A DNA stretch of 37,257 nt from an uncultured Opitutaceae bacterium (GCA_903952145.1 CAJBES010000111.1:1-37257), one strand, 5' to 3'. Positions 18,822 to 27,594 are shown, counted from the stretch's first letter. The notes: generated from the sequence alone by a model not told the origin. Program-made: numbers and translations.

Positions 18822-20005
18822 GCGTTTGTCCCGGAAAGTCCGTGGGAATTGACCAGCGTGAGGCGGTGCGCCACCAGGCGCGCCGCGGCGGAAAGATTCA
18901 ACGGACAGTCCGGATCAGGAAATTGCCAGTTCACCGTGGGTGGAATCACCCCGTCGCGCAATCCCAACGCGGCGGCGACGACCTGGATCGCGCCGCCCGC
19001 CCCCAGCGGGTTGCCGATCGCACCCTTGATGGACGAGGCGGGAATTTCCCGCAGCCGGGCACCAAAGACGGCTTGCAGCACCTGCGCCTCGGCGCGATCC
19101 ACCAGCTTGTGCCCCGGGCCCCAGGCGCTGATGCAATCCACCTGACCGGGCCGCACGCCTGCGTTGGCCAGCGCGAGTCGGATCGCTTCGCGCAGCCCGT
19201 CCACCGGCATTGCCGCCGGGTCCGTCGCGTAGGCGTAGCCTTCGACCAGCGCGTAGCCCGGCCGCGGGCTCTCCTCCGGTTCGAGCACGAGGATCGCCGC
19301 CCCCTCGCTGATCACCCCCGTCGTGCGCCAGAGGTCAAAGGGCCGGCAGATGCGCTCCGGCAGTTCCGCGCTGTCCGGGGTCAGTCCGGCCAGCTTCAAC
19401 TCCAGCATCGGGTGAAAATGCAACGGGGCCTCCGTGCCGCCGCAGATCGCGATCTCCGCCTCCCCGCTCGCAATGCTGTTGGCGGCGTGCCCGATGGCAT
19501 CCAGCCCCGAGCAGCACGCACTCTGCAGGGTCAGCGTGCGCGTGCCGCCGCCGACGGCCTCGGCGATCGCGCCGGAGATGGCGCTGACCGAGGAATTGAA
19601 CACCGCGCTGGGCAGCCCGGCGGCGGTGCCCTTGCGCAGCATCATGTCCATGATCCGGTTCATCACCCCAAAATCCATCAGCGACGCGCCGACGATGACG
19701 AGCGGCGAGGCGTCCCTCAGCCCGGCCAGCGTGAGGCCGCAGTCCCGCACCGCCAGCACCGCACCCGCGAGGGCAAACTGGGTGTGCCGCGGCAGGCGCC
19801 CGGCCCCCAGCTCCCCGACCAAGGGGGCCAGGCCGGCCTCTGCCACCTCCGCCGCCACGAATTTTCCCCCACCCTGCCGCGCAAAACCCCGGAACTCACG
19901 CACCCGGCTCACCGGCGCGAGGATGCCGGCGGCGAATTCCACGCCGCCGATTCCCGCCGGCGTAACCGGGCCGATGCCGGTGATTTTGACGCGCCGTCGT
20001 TTCAT
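18800..20005 (-). CDS. beta-ketoacyl-ACP synthase-like (FabF fold) protein lacking both active-site histidines
   Basis: This 401-residue thiolase-fold protein aligns along its length with FabF: TGIGPVTPAGIG at the N-terminus, the nucleophile loop QSACCSGLDAIGHA (C164 at the E. coli Cys163 position), GVISEGAAILVLE and NSHGLSGTNACLVLS at the end. E. coli His303 (NAHGT) corresponds to W295 in ISAWGPGH, and His340 (MTGHLLGAAG) corresponds to N332 in AIGNPLGAGG. The Cys-His-His triad is therefore reduced to Cys. Condensation by the usual mechanism is unlikely; a chain-length-factor-like, acyl-transfer or acyl-sensing role is possible. The start is the ATG at 20005. The gene lies between two histidine kinase genes, overlapping the downstream one by 22 nt, and no ACP, ketoreductase or other lipid gene is nearby. 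Confidence 0.82.
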   Translation of the reverse strand: MKRRRVKITGIGPVTPAGIGGVEFAAGILAPVSRVREFRGFARQGGGKFVAAEVAEAGLAPLVGELGAGRLPRHTQFALAGAVLAVRDCGLTLAGLRDASPLVIVGASLMDFGVMNRIMDMMLRKGTAAGLPSAVFNSSVSAISGAIAEAVGGGTRTLTLQSACCSGLDAIGHAANSIASGEAEIAICGGTEAPLHFHPMLELKLAGLTPDSAELPERICRPFDLWRTTGVISEGAAILVLEPEESPRPGYALVEGYAYATDPAAMPVDGLREAIRLALANAGVRPGQVDCISAWGPGHKLVDRAEAQVLQAVFGARLREIPASSIKGAIGNPLGAGGAIQVVAAALGLRDGVIPPTVNWQFPDPDCPLNLSAAARLVAHRLTLVNSHGLSGTNACLVLSK

Positions 20006-20048
20006 CGCACCGTGACACCGTTGCTGCGGGGCTGGGGATCGCGGTTCC

Positions 20049-21215
20049 TCACATTTTAACCGCGGGAAAAACCAGGCGCACTTTCGTGCCCTTGCCGGGC
20101 GCCGACTCAAGGGTGTACGTCGCGCCATGCGCGGCCAGCAGGTGCCGGCAGATGTTCAACCCCAGACCGGTGCCCGACACCTTGCTGCTGAATCCGCCCC
20201 GCTGGGCCCGCTGCAGGTCCTCGGCGGACATGCCCGCACCGTTGTCGGTGATGGTCAGCTCAAAGGTTTCGCCGCTGCGCGCCACCGCCAGTTCCATCTG
20301 CGTGGCTCCGGCCTCCTGGGCGTTCTTGAGCAGGTTCTGGAAGATACGCATCAACTCGAAGGAGGAGCCGCGCACCACCGCCTCGCCGAGGCCGCTGTGC
20401 CGGATCGCCAGCTGGTTGAAAAAAATCACCTGGCACACGTCGTCGATCACCTTGACCAGATTCACGGGTTGGTATTCGGCGACCCGGCGCGCGCCCTGCC
20501 GCCAGTTCTCGGAGAGGTGCTGGCAATAATCCGCCGCCTTCTCCACCATCGCCGCATACTCCTCCATCCGACGACCGCGCTCCGCGTCGGTGACCGCGAT
20601 CGCCCGCGCCTCCTCCACCAGCAGGGTGGAATAGCCGATCACCACCGTGAGCGGGTTGTTCAGGTCATGCACGAGCTCGACCGACGCACGCGCCTGCCAG
20701 ATGTGCGGCTCGTTCTGCTCGATCTCGCGCTTCAGCGCCGCGTTCATCGCCGCGGTCTCGCGGTTGATCAGTGCCTGCTGACGGCGCAGCCGCGTGGCCT
20801 GCGTCTGCTTGCGCACCGCCGCGACCAGTTCCGCCACGTCCGGCGGCTTGCGCAGATACTGGTTCGCCCCGGCCACCATCGCCTGCTGCGCTGTGAGCAG
20901 CGTGCCGTAGCCGGTCAGCATGATCACCGACACCTCCGGGTCGATCTTCCGCAACTCCTCCAGGGCGCGGATGCCGTCCATCTCCGGCATGCGGATGTCC
21001 AGCACCACCGCGGCATAAGCCTTCTCCTTCAGCTTCGCAAGGGCCTCGAGCGCGCGGCCTGCCGTGTCGACCGCAAATTCCGTGGCGAGCGTGAAGGCAA
21101 TGGATTCGCGCGGGCCATATTCGTCGTCGACCACCAGCACCAAGGGCTTTTCAACTGGGGCGGCGGAAACTGTGGGATTAGGTGTCACCATGTTGCGGAG
21201 CGGGGCCGTAGGCAT
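20049..21215 (-). CDS. receiver domain-histidine kinase hybrid protein
   Basis: This 388-residue soluble protein has a receiver domain at about residues 25-140, with the acidic pair VVDDE, phospho-acceptor D73 in VLDIRMPEMDG and the conserved Lys in YLRKPP. A kinase core follows: H183 in LVHDLNNPLTVVIGYS, N-box FQNLLKNAQEAG, G1 DNGAGMS and G2 GTGLGLNICRHLL. Here the receiver precedes the kinase and there is no sensor or membrane segment. Such proteins often receive phosphate from another kinase or from a phosphorelay. It is the first gene of the operon that continues with the ketosynthase-like gene 43 nt downstream. The start may instead be the ATG at 21191; both leave the receiver intact. 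Confidence 0.88.
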   Translation of the reverse strand: MPTAPLRNMVTPNPTVSAAPVEKPLVLVVDDEYGPRESIAFTLATEFAVDTAGRALEALAKLKEKAYAAVVLDIRMPEMDGIRALEELRKIDPEVSVIMLTGYGTLLTAQQAMVAGANQYLRKPPDVAELVAAVRKQTQATRLRRQQALINRETAAMNAALKREIEQNEPHIWQARASVELVHDLNNPLTVVIGYSTLLVEEARAIAVTDAERGRRMEEYAAMVEKAADYCQHLSENWRQGARRVAEYQPVNLVKVIDDVCQVIFFNQLAIRHSGLGEAVVRGSSFELMRIFQNLLKNAQEAGATQMELAVARSGETFELTITDNGAGMSAEDLQRAQRGGFSSKVSGTGLGLNICRHLLAAHGATYTLESAPGKGTKVRLVFPAVKM

Positions 21216-21295
21216 ACCCGTTTAATTGCCGGCGGGAGCATACGCGTTTTTGCAGTTCACGTATCCTTCTGTCAAGGAACGCATCCAGGATTGAT

Positions 21296-22621
21296 TTGCC
21301 CCACACTCCAGAGGACAATCTTTACGTGATTTTTACCTTCATCACCCTCGGTTCCGCCCTGTTGGCCGGAGCTCTCACCTGGCTCGTGATGCACGGCCGC
21401 CGCGCCACGCTCAACGAGCGCCTGCGCAGCCGCGAGGAGGAGAACCTCCGCCTCACCGCCGAGCTGCAGGCCCTCCGCGCGCACGCCACGGACTTGCGCG
21501 CCGAGACCGCCCGCCTTGAGACCGCCCTTTCCGCCGAACGTGAGGCGCATGTCCGGCTCGCGAACGAGTTCAAGGCCCTCTCCGCCGACGCCCTGAGCAA
21601 AAACTCCGACGAGTTCCTGAAGCTCGCCCGCGAGTCTTTCGGCAAGCTCCACCAGCAGTCCGCCGATGAGTTGGGCAAGCGCCAGCAGGCCATCGATTCG
21701 CTCGTCAAGCCGCTCCGGGAGTCGCTCGACAAGGTGGACGCCAAGATCGGCGAGATCGAAAAGGTCCGCGCCAGCGCCTACGGCCAGCTTTCCGAACAGC
21801 TCAAGTCGCTCACCACCACCCAGGGCCAGTTGCAGGCCGAGGCCGCCAAGCTCTCCACCGCCCTCCGTTCCACCACCACCGCCGGCACCTGGGGCGAACT
21901 CCAGCTGCGTCGCGTCGTCGAGCTGTCGGGCATGAGCGCCTATTGTGACTTCAGCGAGCAAAGCAGTGTCACCGGTGAAGACCGGCGCTGGCGGCCCGAC
22001 CTCGTCGTCCGGTTGCCCGGCGGCCAGCAGATCGTCGTGGATGCCAAGGCGCCCAACGACGCCTATCGCGAGGCCGCCAACGCCTCCGATGAGACCGTGC
22101 GCGCCGCCAAACTAGCCGAGCATGCCGCCAAGGTGCGCGGCCACATCGATGCCCTCGGCGCCAAGGATTACTGGGCGCAATTCCAGCCCTCGCCTGAATT
22201 TGTCGTGCTCTTCCTGCCCGGCGACCAGTTCCTCTCCGGGGCGCTGCAGTCCGACCCCACCCTGATTGACCGCGCGATTACCAGGAAAGTCCTGCTCGCC
22301 ACCCCCGCCACGCTCATCGCTCTGCTCAAGGCCAGTGCCTACGGCTGGCGGCAGGAGGCCGTCTCCCGCAACGCCGAGGAAATCAGCCGGCTCGGGCGGG
22401 AGCTCTATGACCGCGTCGCCACGTTTGCCGAACACTTTGAAAAAGTCGGCAAGGGCCTCGAGACCGCGAACAAGTCCTACAACGCCGCCGTCGGCTCCTT
22501 CGAGGGCACGCTGTTGCCCGGTGCGCGCAAGTTCGCTGAGCTCGGCGCCAGGGGCGCGAAGGAATTGCCCGCACCCGCCCCGCTCGAGATCGCCCCGCGG
22601 GAAATGACCAAGCGCAGCTGA
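21296..22621 (+). CDS. rmuC: DNA recombination protein RmuC
   Basis: This 441-residue protein has an N-terminal membrane anchor (about residues 10-32), a long coiled coil (about 35-190) and a C-terminal PD-(D/E)XK-like domain. The RmuC signature TAGTWGELQLRRVVELSGM is followed by RRWRPDLVVRLPGGQQIVVDAKAP, where the Asp and the D-A-K motif are the nuclease-like residues, and by FVVLFLPGDQFLSGAL. RmuC limits inversions at short inverted repeats in E. coli. The start is probably the TTG at 21296, with AGGA 5 nt upstream; a GTG at 21326 preceded by GAGG is the alternative and would shorten the N-terminus by 10 residues. It is divergent from the receiver-kinase gene. Confidence 0.93.
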   Translation: MPHTPEDNLYVIFTFITLGSALLAGALTWLVMHGRRATLNERLRSREEENLRLTAELQALRAHATDLRAETARLETALSAEREAHVRLANEFKALSADALSKNSDEFLKLARESFGKLHQQSADELGKRQQAIDSLVKPLRESLDKVDAKIGEIEKVRASAYGQLSEQLKSLTTTQGQLQAEAAKLSTALRSTTTAGTWGELQLRRVVELSGMSAYCDFSEQSSVTGEDRRWRPDLVVRLPGGQQIVVDAKAPNDAYREAANASDETVRAAKLAEHAAKVRGHIDALGAKDYWAQFQPSPEFVVLFLPGDQFLSGALQSDPTLIDRAITRKVLLATPATLIALLKASAYGWRQEAVSRNAEEISRLGRELYDRVATFAEHFEKVGKGLETANKSYNAAVGSFEGTLLPGARKFAELGARGAKELPAPAPLEIAPREMTKRS

Positions 22622-22628
22622 TCCGCCG

Positions 22629-22997
22629 ATGCCCGCCGCACTGCCCGCGCTCCCCGGGACTTGGGCAATGGTCCGCGCCGAGCACGCTGGCGAACCCTCC
22701 CCGGAACTGGTCGCCCTCCGGGTCGAGCTCCACTTCACCGCCGACACCTACGCCGTCCGTTTCGCCGGCGAACTCGCCGATCGCGGCACCTACACCCACG
22801 CCCCCGGCGGCACTCATGCCGCCCTCACTCTGGTCGGTATCAAGGGCCCCAATGCCGGCCGTGCCATCCCGTGCATCTACCAGCTGGTGGGCAACCGGCT
22901 GCGCATCTGTTACGGTTTGGCTGGCACGCCCCCCACTGCCTTCGCCACTTCCCCCGGCACGCAACTCTACCTGGCCACCTACCGGCGCAAGGCGTGA
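22629..22997 (+). CDS. TIGR03067-like small conserved protein
   Basis: This 122-residue beta-rich protein begins near LPGTWAMVRAEHAGEPSPEL and ends with YQLVGNRLRICYGLAG, PPTAF and LYLATYRRK. This is the pattern of the TIGR03067 domain (G-TW ... IYxLxGDxLxIC ... RPxxF ... L), frequent in Planctomycetes and Verrucomicrobia. Its function is unknown; a lipocalin-like ligand-binding fold has been suggested for such domains. No signal peptide is evident. It lies 7 nt after rmuC and may be co-transcribed with it, with no obvious functional link. Confidence 0.75.
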   Translation: MPAALPALPGTWAMVRAEHAGEPSPELVALRVELHFTADTYAVRFAGELADRGTYTHAPGGTHAALTLVGIKGPNAGRAIPCIYQLVGNRLRICYGLAGTPPTAFATSPGTQLYLATYRRKA

Positions 22998-23207
22998 ACG
23001 GGAGGGAGGGCATGAGGGCCGTTATCTTCCTCATTCTCCCGAACCTTGCTCAATGGGAAAGGCCGGAACCAAGACAGGGATGCATTCGTTCTGATTTCCT
23101 GAGTTCCACGTGAAATCCTTGTCCGGGTTTCCCCACCGCCGGCCACCCCACACCAGCGCTTTCTTGTTTCGGCCTCGGTTTCTGCTTTCCTGCTTTCCAC
23201 CACCACC

Positions 23208-24020
23208 ATGCCCATCGTCTCCGGCCTCTTCATCTATCCCGTCAAATCCCTGCGCGGACTCGCGGTGGCTGCCGCCGCCCTTGATGAATTCGGTCTCGTC
23301 GGCGACCGGCGTTTCATGCTGGTCGACGACCGGAACCAATTCCTCACCCAGCGCACCGTGCCCCGCATGGCCCTGATTGCGACCGAACTCGGCCGCGACT
23401 CCCTCATCCTACGCAATCCGCATCACGGCTCCGCCGCCGTCGGCCTGGGCGAACCCGGCGCGCCGCTGACCGTCCAAGTCTGGCGCGACACCGTCGAGGC
23501 CGAGGATTGCGGCGTGGAGATCGCCGTGTGGCTCTCCGACTTCCTCCGCCAACCCTGCCGGCTCGTACGCATCGGCACCCGGTACCACCGGCCCCTCAAG
23601 CCGTCGAAGGCCCGGCCCGGTGATGTGGTCTCCTTCGCCGACGCTTATCCGCTCCTGGCCATCAGCGAGGCCTCCCTCGCCGACCTCAACGACCGCCTCG
23701 TCGCCGGTGGCGAAGCACCCGTGCCCATGGACCGCTTCCGGCCCAACCTCGTCCTCGGAGATTGTCCGGCCTATGCCGAGGATACTTGGACCCGGTTCCG
23801 CATTGGTGACGTGACTTTCCGCGCTGCCGGGCCCTGTGCACGTTGCCTCATCCCCACGACCGACCAAGAGACCGCCCTGCGCGGCAAGGAGCCCCTGCGC
23901 ACCCTTGCCACCTACCGCCGCGATCCGGAAGATCCGGCCGATGTGAATTTCGGCCAGAACCTCGTGCATGAAACCAAGTCCGGCATGATCAAACTCGGAG
24001 ACACCGTGACTCTGTTCTGA
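23208..24020 (+). CDS. MOSC domain protein (YcbX/mARC-like molybdenum cofactor sulfur-carrier family)
   Basis: This 270-residue protein has an N-terminal MOSC beta-barrel (about residues 3-110, FIYPVKSLRGLAV and GDRRFMLVD) and a C-terminal MOSC domain (about 130-268). Expected motifs are PMDRFRPNLVL and GPCARCLIPTTDQ, where C213 matches the molybdenum-ligating Cys of YcbX and mARC. The end reads DVNFGQNLVHE and a short barrel-closing strand. Characterised relatives reduce N-hydroxylated compounds with a molybdenum cofactor. The usual electron partner domain (2Fe-2S ferredoxin) is not fused. The gene is preceded by a 210-nt pyrimidine-rich gap in which I see no other gene. A diverged copy of its last third occurs at 25982-26095. 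Confidence 0.9.
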   Translation: MPIVSGLFIYPVKSLRGLAVAAAALDEFGLVGDRRFMLVDDRNQFLTQRTVPRMALIATELGRDSLILRNPHHGSAAVGLGEPGAPLTVQVWRDTVEAEDCGVEIAVWLSDFLRQPCRLVRIGTRYHRPLKPSKARPGDVVSFADAYPLLAISEASLADLNDRLVAGGEAPVPMDRFRPNLVLGDCPAYAEDTWTRFRIGDVTFRAAGPCARCLIPTTDQETALRGKEPLRTLATYRRDPEDPADVNFGQNLVHETKSGMIKLGDTVTLF

Positions 24021-24152
24021 GAACCCCAGCCGTCGTTTGCGGCGTGCCAGCGAAGAAACGGTGCGAACAGTCCCGCGTGCAAACCGTGTGTCCACTCCGC
24101 ATTCACCACAAACTACAAAGCTGACCCTGTCATCTCACATGGGGTGTGGGAT

Positions 24153-24689
24153 TCAGGTGCCTGAGGTCGATGGCTGGGCCTGAAGGCGGTCCAAGGCCGT
24201 TTTGATCGCTTGCAGGTAGTTGGGGTGCCAGAGCTGGTGCTCCACGCCGAAAACGTCCGTGTAGGTGGAATGGCGGTAGAAGTCGCGCAGGGCTGTGGCG
24301 CGGCGGTGCATCTGCTCGTCTTCCTCGACGCCCACCAGAATGTCGGCCGGGGTGTCGGCGTTGCCGGCGCGGTAGGAGACCATCCAGCGCTCGGGCTCGT
24401 CGTCGTCCTCAAGGAAGAAGGGCGAGATCGAGCCGAGGATTAGGTGCCGGGCGTGCAATGCGCCCAGGTGCGCGTAGAGCGCGCCGAGTGAGAAGCCCAT
24501 CACGACCTTGCCCGCCGTCTGGGCGTCGACCTGGGGAAAGATCTCAGTTGAGCCGAAGGCCGGCTGCCGGCCGGGCCAATCCAGCCGGACAAACTCCGCA
24601 TCCCAACCGGAAGCGCGCACGAAATCGACAAACGGTTTGAAGCGGCGCTCGGCGCCAGGCATCGGCGGGACAATGGTCAGCAGCGGCAT
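24153..24689 (-). CDS. small alpha/beta-hydrolase-fold protein
   Basis: This 178-residue protein, counted from the ATG at 24689, has a nucleophile elbow G-F-S-L-G-A (VVMGFSLGALYAHL, about residue 68) after a typical first segment with LLTIVPPMPGAERRFKPFV. A possible catalytic His lies near VEHQLWHPNYLQ close to the C-terminus. It is short for the fold (usually 200-280 residues) and shows no lid, signal peptide or extra domain, so the substrate cannot be guessed; a thioesterase or esterase role is possible. A GTG two codons upstream (24695) is an alternative start. A 10-bp inverted repeat precedes the gene. Confidence 0.65.
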   Translation of the reverse strand: MPLLTIVPPMPGAERRFKPFVDFVRASGWDAEFVRLDWPGRQPAFGSTEIFPQVDAQTAGKVVMGFSLGALYAHLGALHARHLILGSISPFFLEDDDEPERWMVSYRAGNADTPADILVGVEEDEQMHRRATALRDFYRHSTYTDVFGVEHQLWHPNYLQAIKTALDRLQAQPSTSGT

Positions 24690-24716
24690 GAGCACAGATG
24701 TGGCGCTACCTCAGAA

Positions 24717-24751
24717 AACGTCAATCGGCTGCCCCAAGAAACGATGACGTT
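24717..24751. promoter_or_regulatory. inverted repeat upstream of the hydrolase gene
   Basis: AACGTCA (24717-24723) pairs with TGACGTT (24745-24751). Inside, TCG (24725-24727) pairs with CGA (24742-24744), leaving one bulged A: 10 base pairs around a 14-nt loop. It begins 28 nt upstream of the hydrolase ATG on the minus strand, a position suited to an operator or leader hairpin. No function can be assigned from sequence alone. Confidence 0.35.
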
Positions 24752-24813
24752 CTAGCGGGACGGCTTGCTTTGATGACTTGTGAGTTCCGTTGCCCTGCGG
24801 GTGCCCACGCAAC

Positions 24814-24939
24814 TCACCCCTCCGCAAGCTCCGGGGCTACGCCATCTTCGTGCCGCCGCGTTTCGTCGAGGTCGATGTTCACGCAGACCGCCGCGTGACT
24901 GGATGCAATATATTCTTCCTTCCCTACGGCAAAATTCAC
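24814..24939 (-). pseudogene. C-terminal remnant of a hotdog-fold thioesterase-like protein
   Basis: A 41-codon open frame ends in TGA and reads VNFAVGKEEYIASSHAAVCV followed by NIDLDETRRH and a Pro/Glu-rich tail. This pattern (variable strand, A-x-x-x-A-x-x-V-x-V-D-x-x-T-R-R) resembles the last strand and tail of acyl-CoA thioesterases of the 4-hydroxybenzoyl-CoA thioesterase type. The upstream part of such a gene is absent: the rlmF stop (24936) lies here instead, in another frame. I infer a gene whose 5' portion was lost when the flanking sequence was rearranged. The assignment rests on a short match read by eye. Confidence 0.35.
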
Positions 24940-25874
24940 CCGGCAGAGCCACCGCGTTCCTCGACGCCGAGGAAAGTCCATGCCAGGATGCGGCTCTTCT
25001 TCTGTCCTTGCGCCATTTCGATGATCCTCACGTCGGTCGCCTGCGCCGCGCGCAGCGCGGCTGCGAGGAGCGGGAGGTGCGCACTCTTGGAGACCAGGGT
25101 GGTAAACCACCGGCAGTTGCGCGGTAGGGCGGTGCTTTGGGTGATCATGCGCCGCACGAAGGCCAATTCGCCACCGGGGCACCACAATTCGCCCGCCTTG
25201 CCGCCAAAGTTGAGCCCGGGGTCTGCCGTTCGCGGGCCGCCCAAATTGCGCTGCTTTCGCCGGGTGCCCGCGGCGGCGTCCGCCGCGGAGGCATGAAAGG
25301 GCGGGTTGCACATCGTCAGGTCAAAGCGCTCCCCGGGTTGGATCACACCGCGCAGGCTGTCCGATGGCGAGGGCTGCGCCCGGCACGCAATGAGATCGGC
25401 CACCGTCGGGTTGGCCGCCACGTTCTTTTGCGCCCAGCGCAGGGCCACCGGATCGATCTCCGTGCCGACAAAGCTCCAGCCATACTCACGCGCGCCGATG
25501 AGTGGGTAGATGCAGTTGGCGCCGGTGCCGATATCGAGGACGCGGACCGAAGGGCCGCGTGGAATCGTGGCCGCATCGCCGGGGGCGAGCAGATCGGCCA
25601 GATAATGCAGGTAGTCGCTGCGACCCGGGACGGGCGGGCAAAGGTAGCCCGCCGGAATGTCCCAGTGGCTCAGGCCATAACCGAGACTGAGCAAGGCTTG
25701 GTTTAGCGCCTTCACCGCGTCCGGGTTCGCATAATCGATGGACGTTCCGCCGTAGGCATTGGGCGCGACGAAATCAGCCAAGGGCGGGCTGTCCGCAATG
25801 AGCGCCGCAAAGTCGTAACCAGCCCGAAAGCGGTTGCGGGGATGCAGGCCGGCTTTGAGGGGGTACCGGTTCAT
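24936..25874 (-). CDS. rlmF: 23S rRNA (adenine(1618)-N6)-methyltransferase RlmF
   Basis: This 312-residue class I methyltransferase begins with the RlmF-type segment LHPRNRFRAGYDFAALI and the motif IDYANPDAVKALNQALL. The SAM-binding loop is VLDIGTGANCIYPLIG (about residues 112-127), the acidic motif is VGTEIDP, and the N6-adenine catalytic motif is NPPF at residues 190-193, followed by FHAS and a Gly/Arg-rich loop. The order and the unusual N-terminus match RlmF, which methylates A1618 in helix 67 of 23S rRNA. The start ATG at 25874 gives the expected N-terminus. It is flanked on both sides by remnants of other genes. Confidence 0.93.
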   Translation of the reverse strand: MNRYPLKAGLHPRNRFRAGYDFAALIADSPPLADFVAPNAYGGTSIDYANPDAVKALNQALLSLGYGLSHWDIPAGYLCPPVPGRSDYLHYLADLLAPGDAATIPRGPSVRVLDIGTGANCIYPLIGAREYGWSFVGTEIDPVALRWAQKNVAANPTVADLIACRAQPSPSDSLRGVIQPGERFDLTMCNPPFHASAADAAAGTRRKQRNLGGPRTADPGLNFGGKAGELWCPGGELAFVRRMITQSTALPRNCRWFTTLVSKSAHLPLLAAALRAAQATDVRIIEMAQGQKKSRILAWTFLGVEERGGSAG

Positions 25875-25981
25875 GCGGACGGGTGGTCTGCCGGCGAGCG
25901 CGGGCCGGGTGAGGCGTTTGAGATTGAAGGTCGGCGATCCACCGCGGTGAGGCTGAGGAGTAAACCAAACCGACCGCGAGA

Positions 25982-26095
25982 ATGAATTCCCGCCGCGACC
26001 CGGACGATCCAGCCAATGTTAACTTCGGTCAGAACCTCGTGCACGAAACCAAGTCTGGCTCGTTACACGTAGGGGACAAGGTCGAGCTGCTGTAG
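25982..26095 (+). pseudogene. C-terminal remnant of a second MOSC-domain gene
   Basis: The 37-codon frame from 25982 to the TAG at 26093-26095 contains RRDPDDPANVNFGQNLVHET followed by KSG and the strand LHVGDKVELL. This matches the last 33 residues of the MOSC protein at 23208-24020 (RRDPEDPADVNFGQNLVHET and onward). Many differences between the two are synonymous, so the copy diverged while still coding, rather than arising from a recent local duplication. Similarity begins near 25990; just upstream the frame has a stop (25961-25963) and no MOSC sequence. The remainder of this paralogue has been deleted or replaced. It is too short to be functional. Confidence 0.75.
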
Positions 26096-26099
26096 GGCG

Positions 26100-26122
26100 G
26101 AACGCGTTGTCCCCAACGCGTT
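26100..26122. repeat. perfect hairpin AACGCGTTG/CAACGCGTT (REP-like, possible bidirectional terminator)
   Basis: AACGCGTTG and CAACGCGTT form a perfect 9-bp stem around a TCCC loop. The element sits between the plus-strand MOSC remnant (ends 26095) and the minus-strand RF-1-like gene (ends 26159), a convergent position where bidirectional terminators or REP elements are common. No U-tract follows on either strand, so a factor-independent terminator is doubtful. The core GCGTTGTCCCCAA occurs again at 28637-28649. Confidence 0.5.
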
Positions 26123-26158
26123 GCTTCGTCTCCTGTTCCCACGTCACACCACGCCGGC

Positions 26159-26551
26159 TCACTCCTCCCAGCCCCGCCCACGCTTCGCCTTGATCTTCGC
26201 CCGGTGTTTCTTGCCCTCGATCATCCGCGCCTTCTGGCCGGGCGACTTCTGCCGTGTCCGGCGGCGCTCCACCTCACGGACCTGTTTCCGGGCCAGCCGC
26301 GTCGCCGCCTGCGCCGCCTCCAGTTTCCCGAGCAGCACGGCCCACGCCGCCTCCCGGTTCGCCGCCTGGGAACGTCCGGCCTGGCAACGCACCTCCGTGC
26401 CGGTGGGCTTGTGCCGAAGCACCACTGTGGACGAGGTTTTGTTGATTTTCTGTCCGCCCGGCCCCGTTCCGCGGATAAACCGTTCATCCACCTCGCCGGG
26501 CCGCACCCCGAGCGCCGTCAGCCGTCCGTGGATTTGGAGTGGTAATGCCAT
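26159..26551 (-). CDS. RF-1 domain (GGQ) peptidyl-tRNA hydrolase-like protein
   Basis: This 130-residue protein has one RF-1 catalytic domain with RGTGPGGQKINKTSSTVVLRH (GGQ at about residues 33-35), the segment CQAGRSQAANREAAWAVL and a very basic C-terminal tail (KARMIEGKKHRAKIKAKRGR). It lacks the codon-recognition domains of RF1/RF2, so it resembles stalled-ribosome rescue factors (ArfB/YaeJ, C12orf65), whose basic tail enters the empty mRNA channel. I place the start at the ATG at 26551, with AAGG about 9 nt upstream; an in-frame extension to 26608 adds 19 residues without conservation. It is divergent from the MoxR gene. Whether it acts as ArfB or as the less well characterised RF-like group is open. 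Confidence 0.85.
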   Translation of the reverse strand: MALPLQIHGRLTALGVRPGEVDERFIRGTGPGGQKINKTSSTVVLRHKPTGTEVRCQAGRSQAANREAAWAVLLGKLEAAQAATRLARKQVREVERRRTRQKSPGQKARMIEGKKHRAKIKAKRGRGWEE

Positions 26552-26631
26552 GGTCGTGACCTTTTTCTGTTTGAAACCATTTCCCTTCGCCGGAGTCAAA
26601 CCCGGCACCCACCACCCACCCCTCCTCTCTT

Positions 26632-27594
<963 letters not shown>

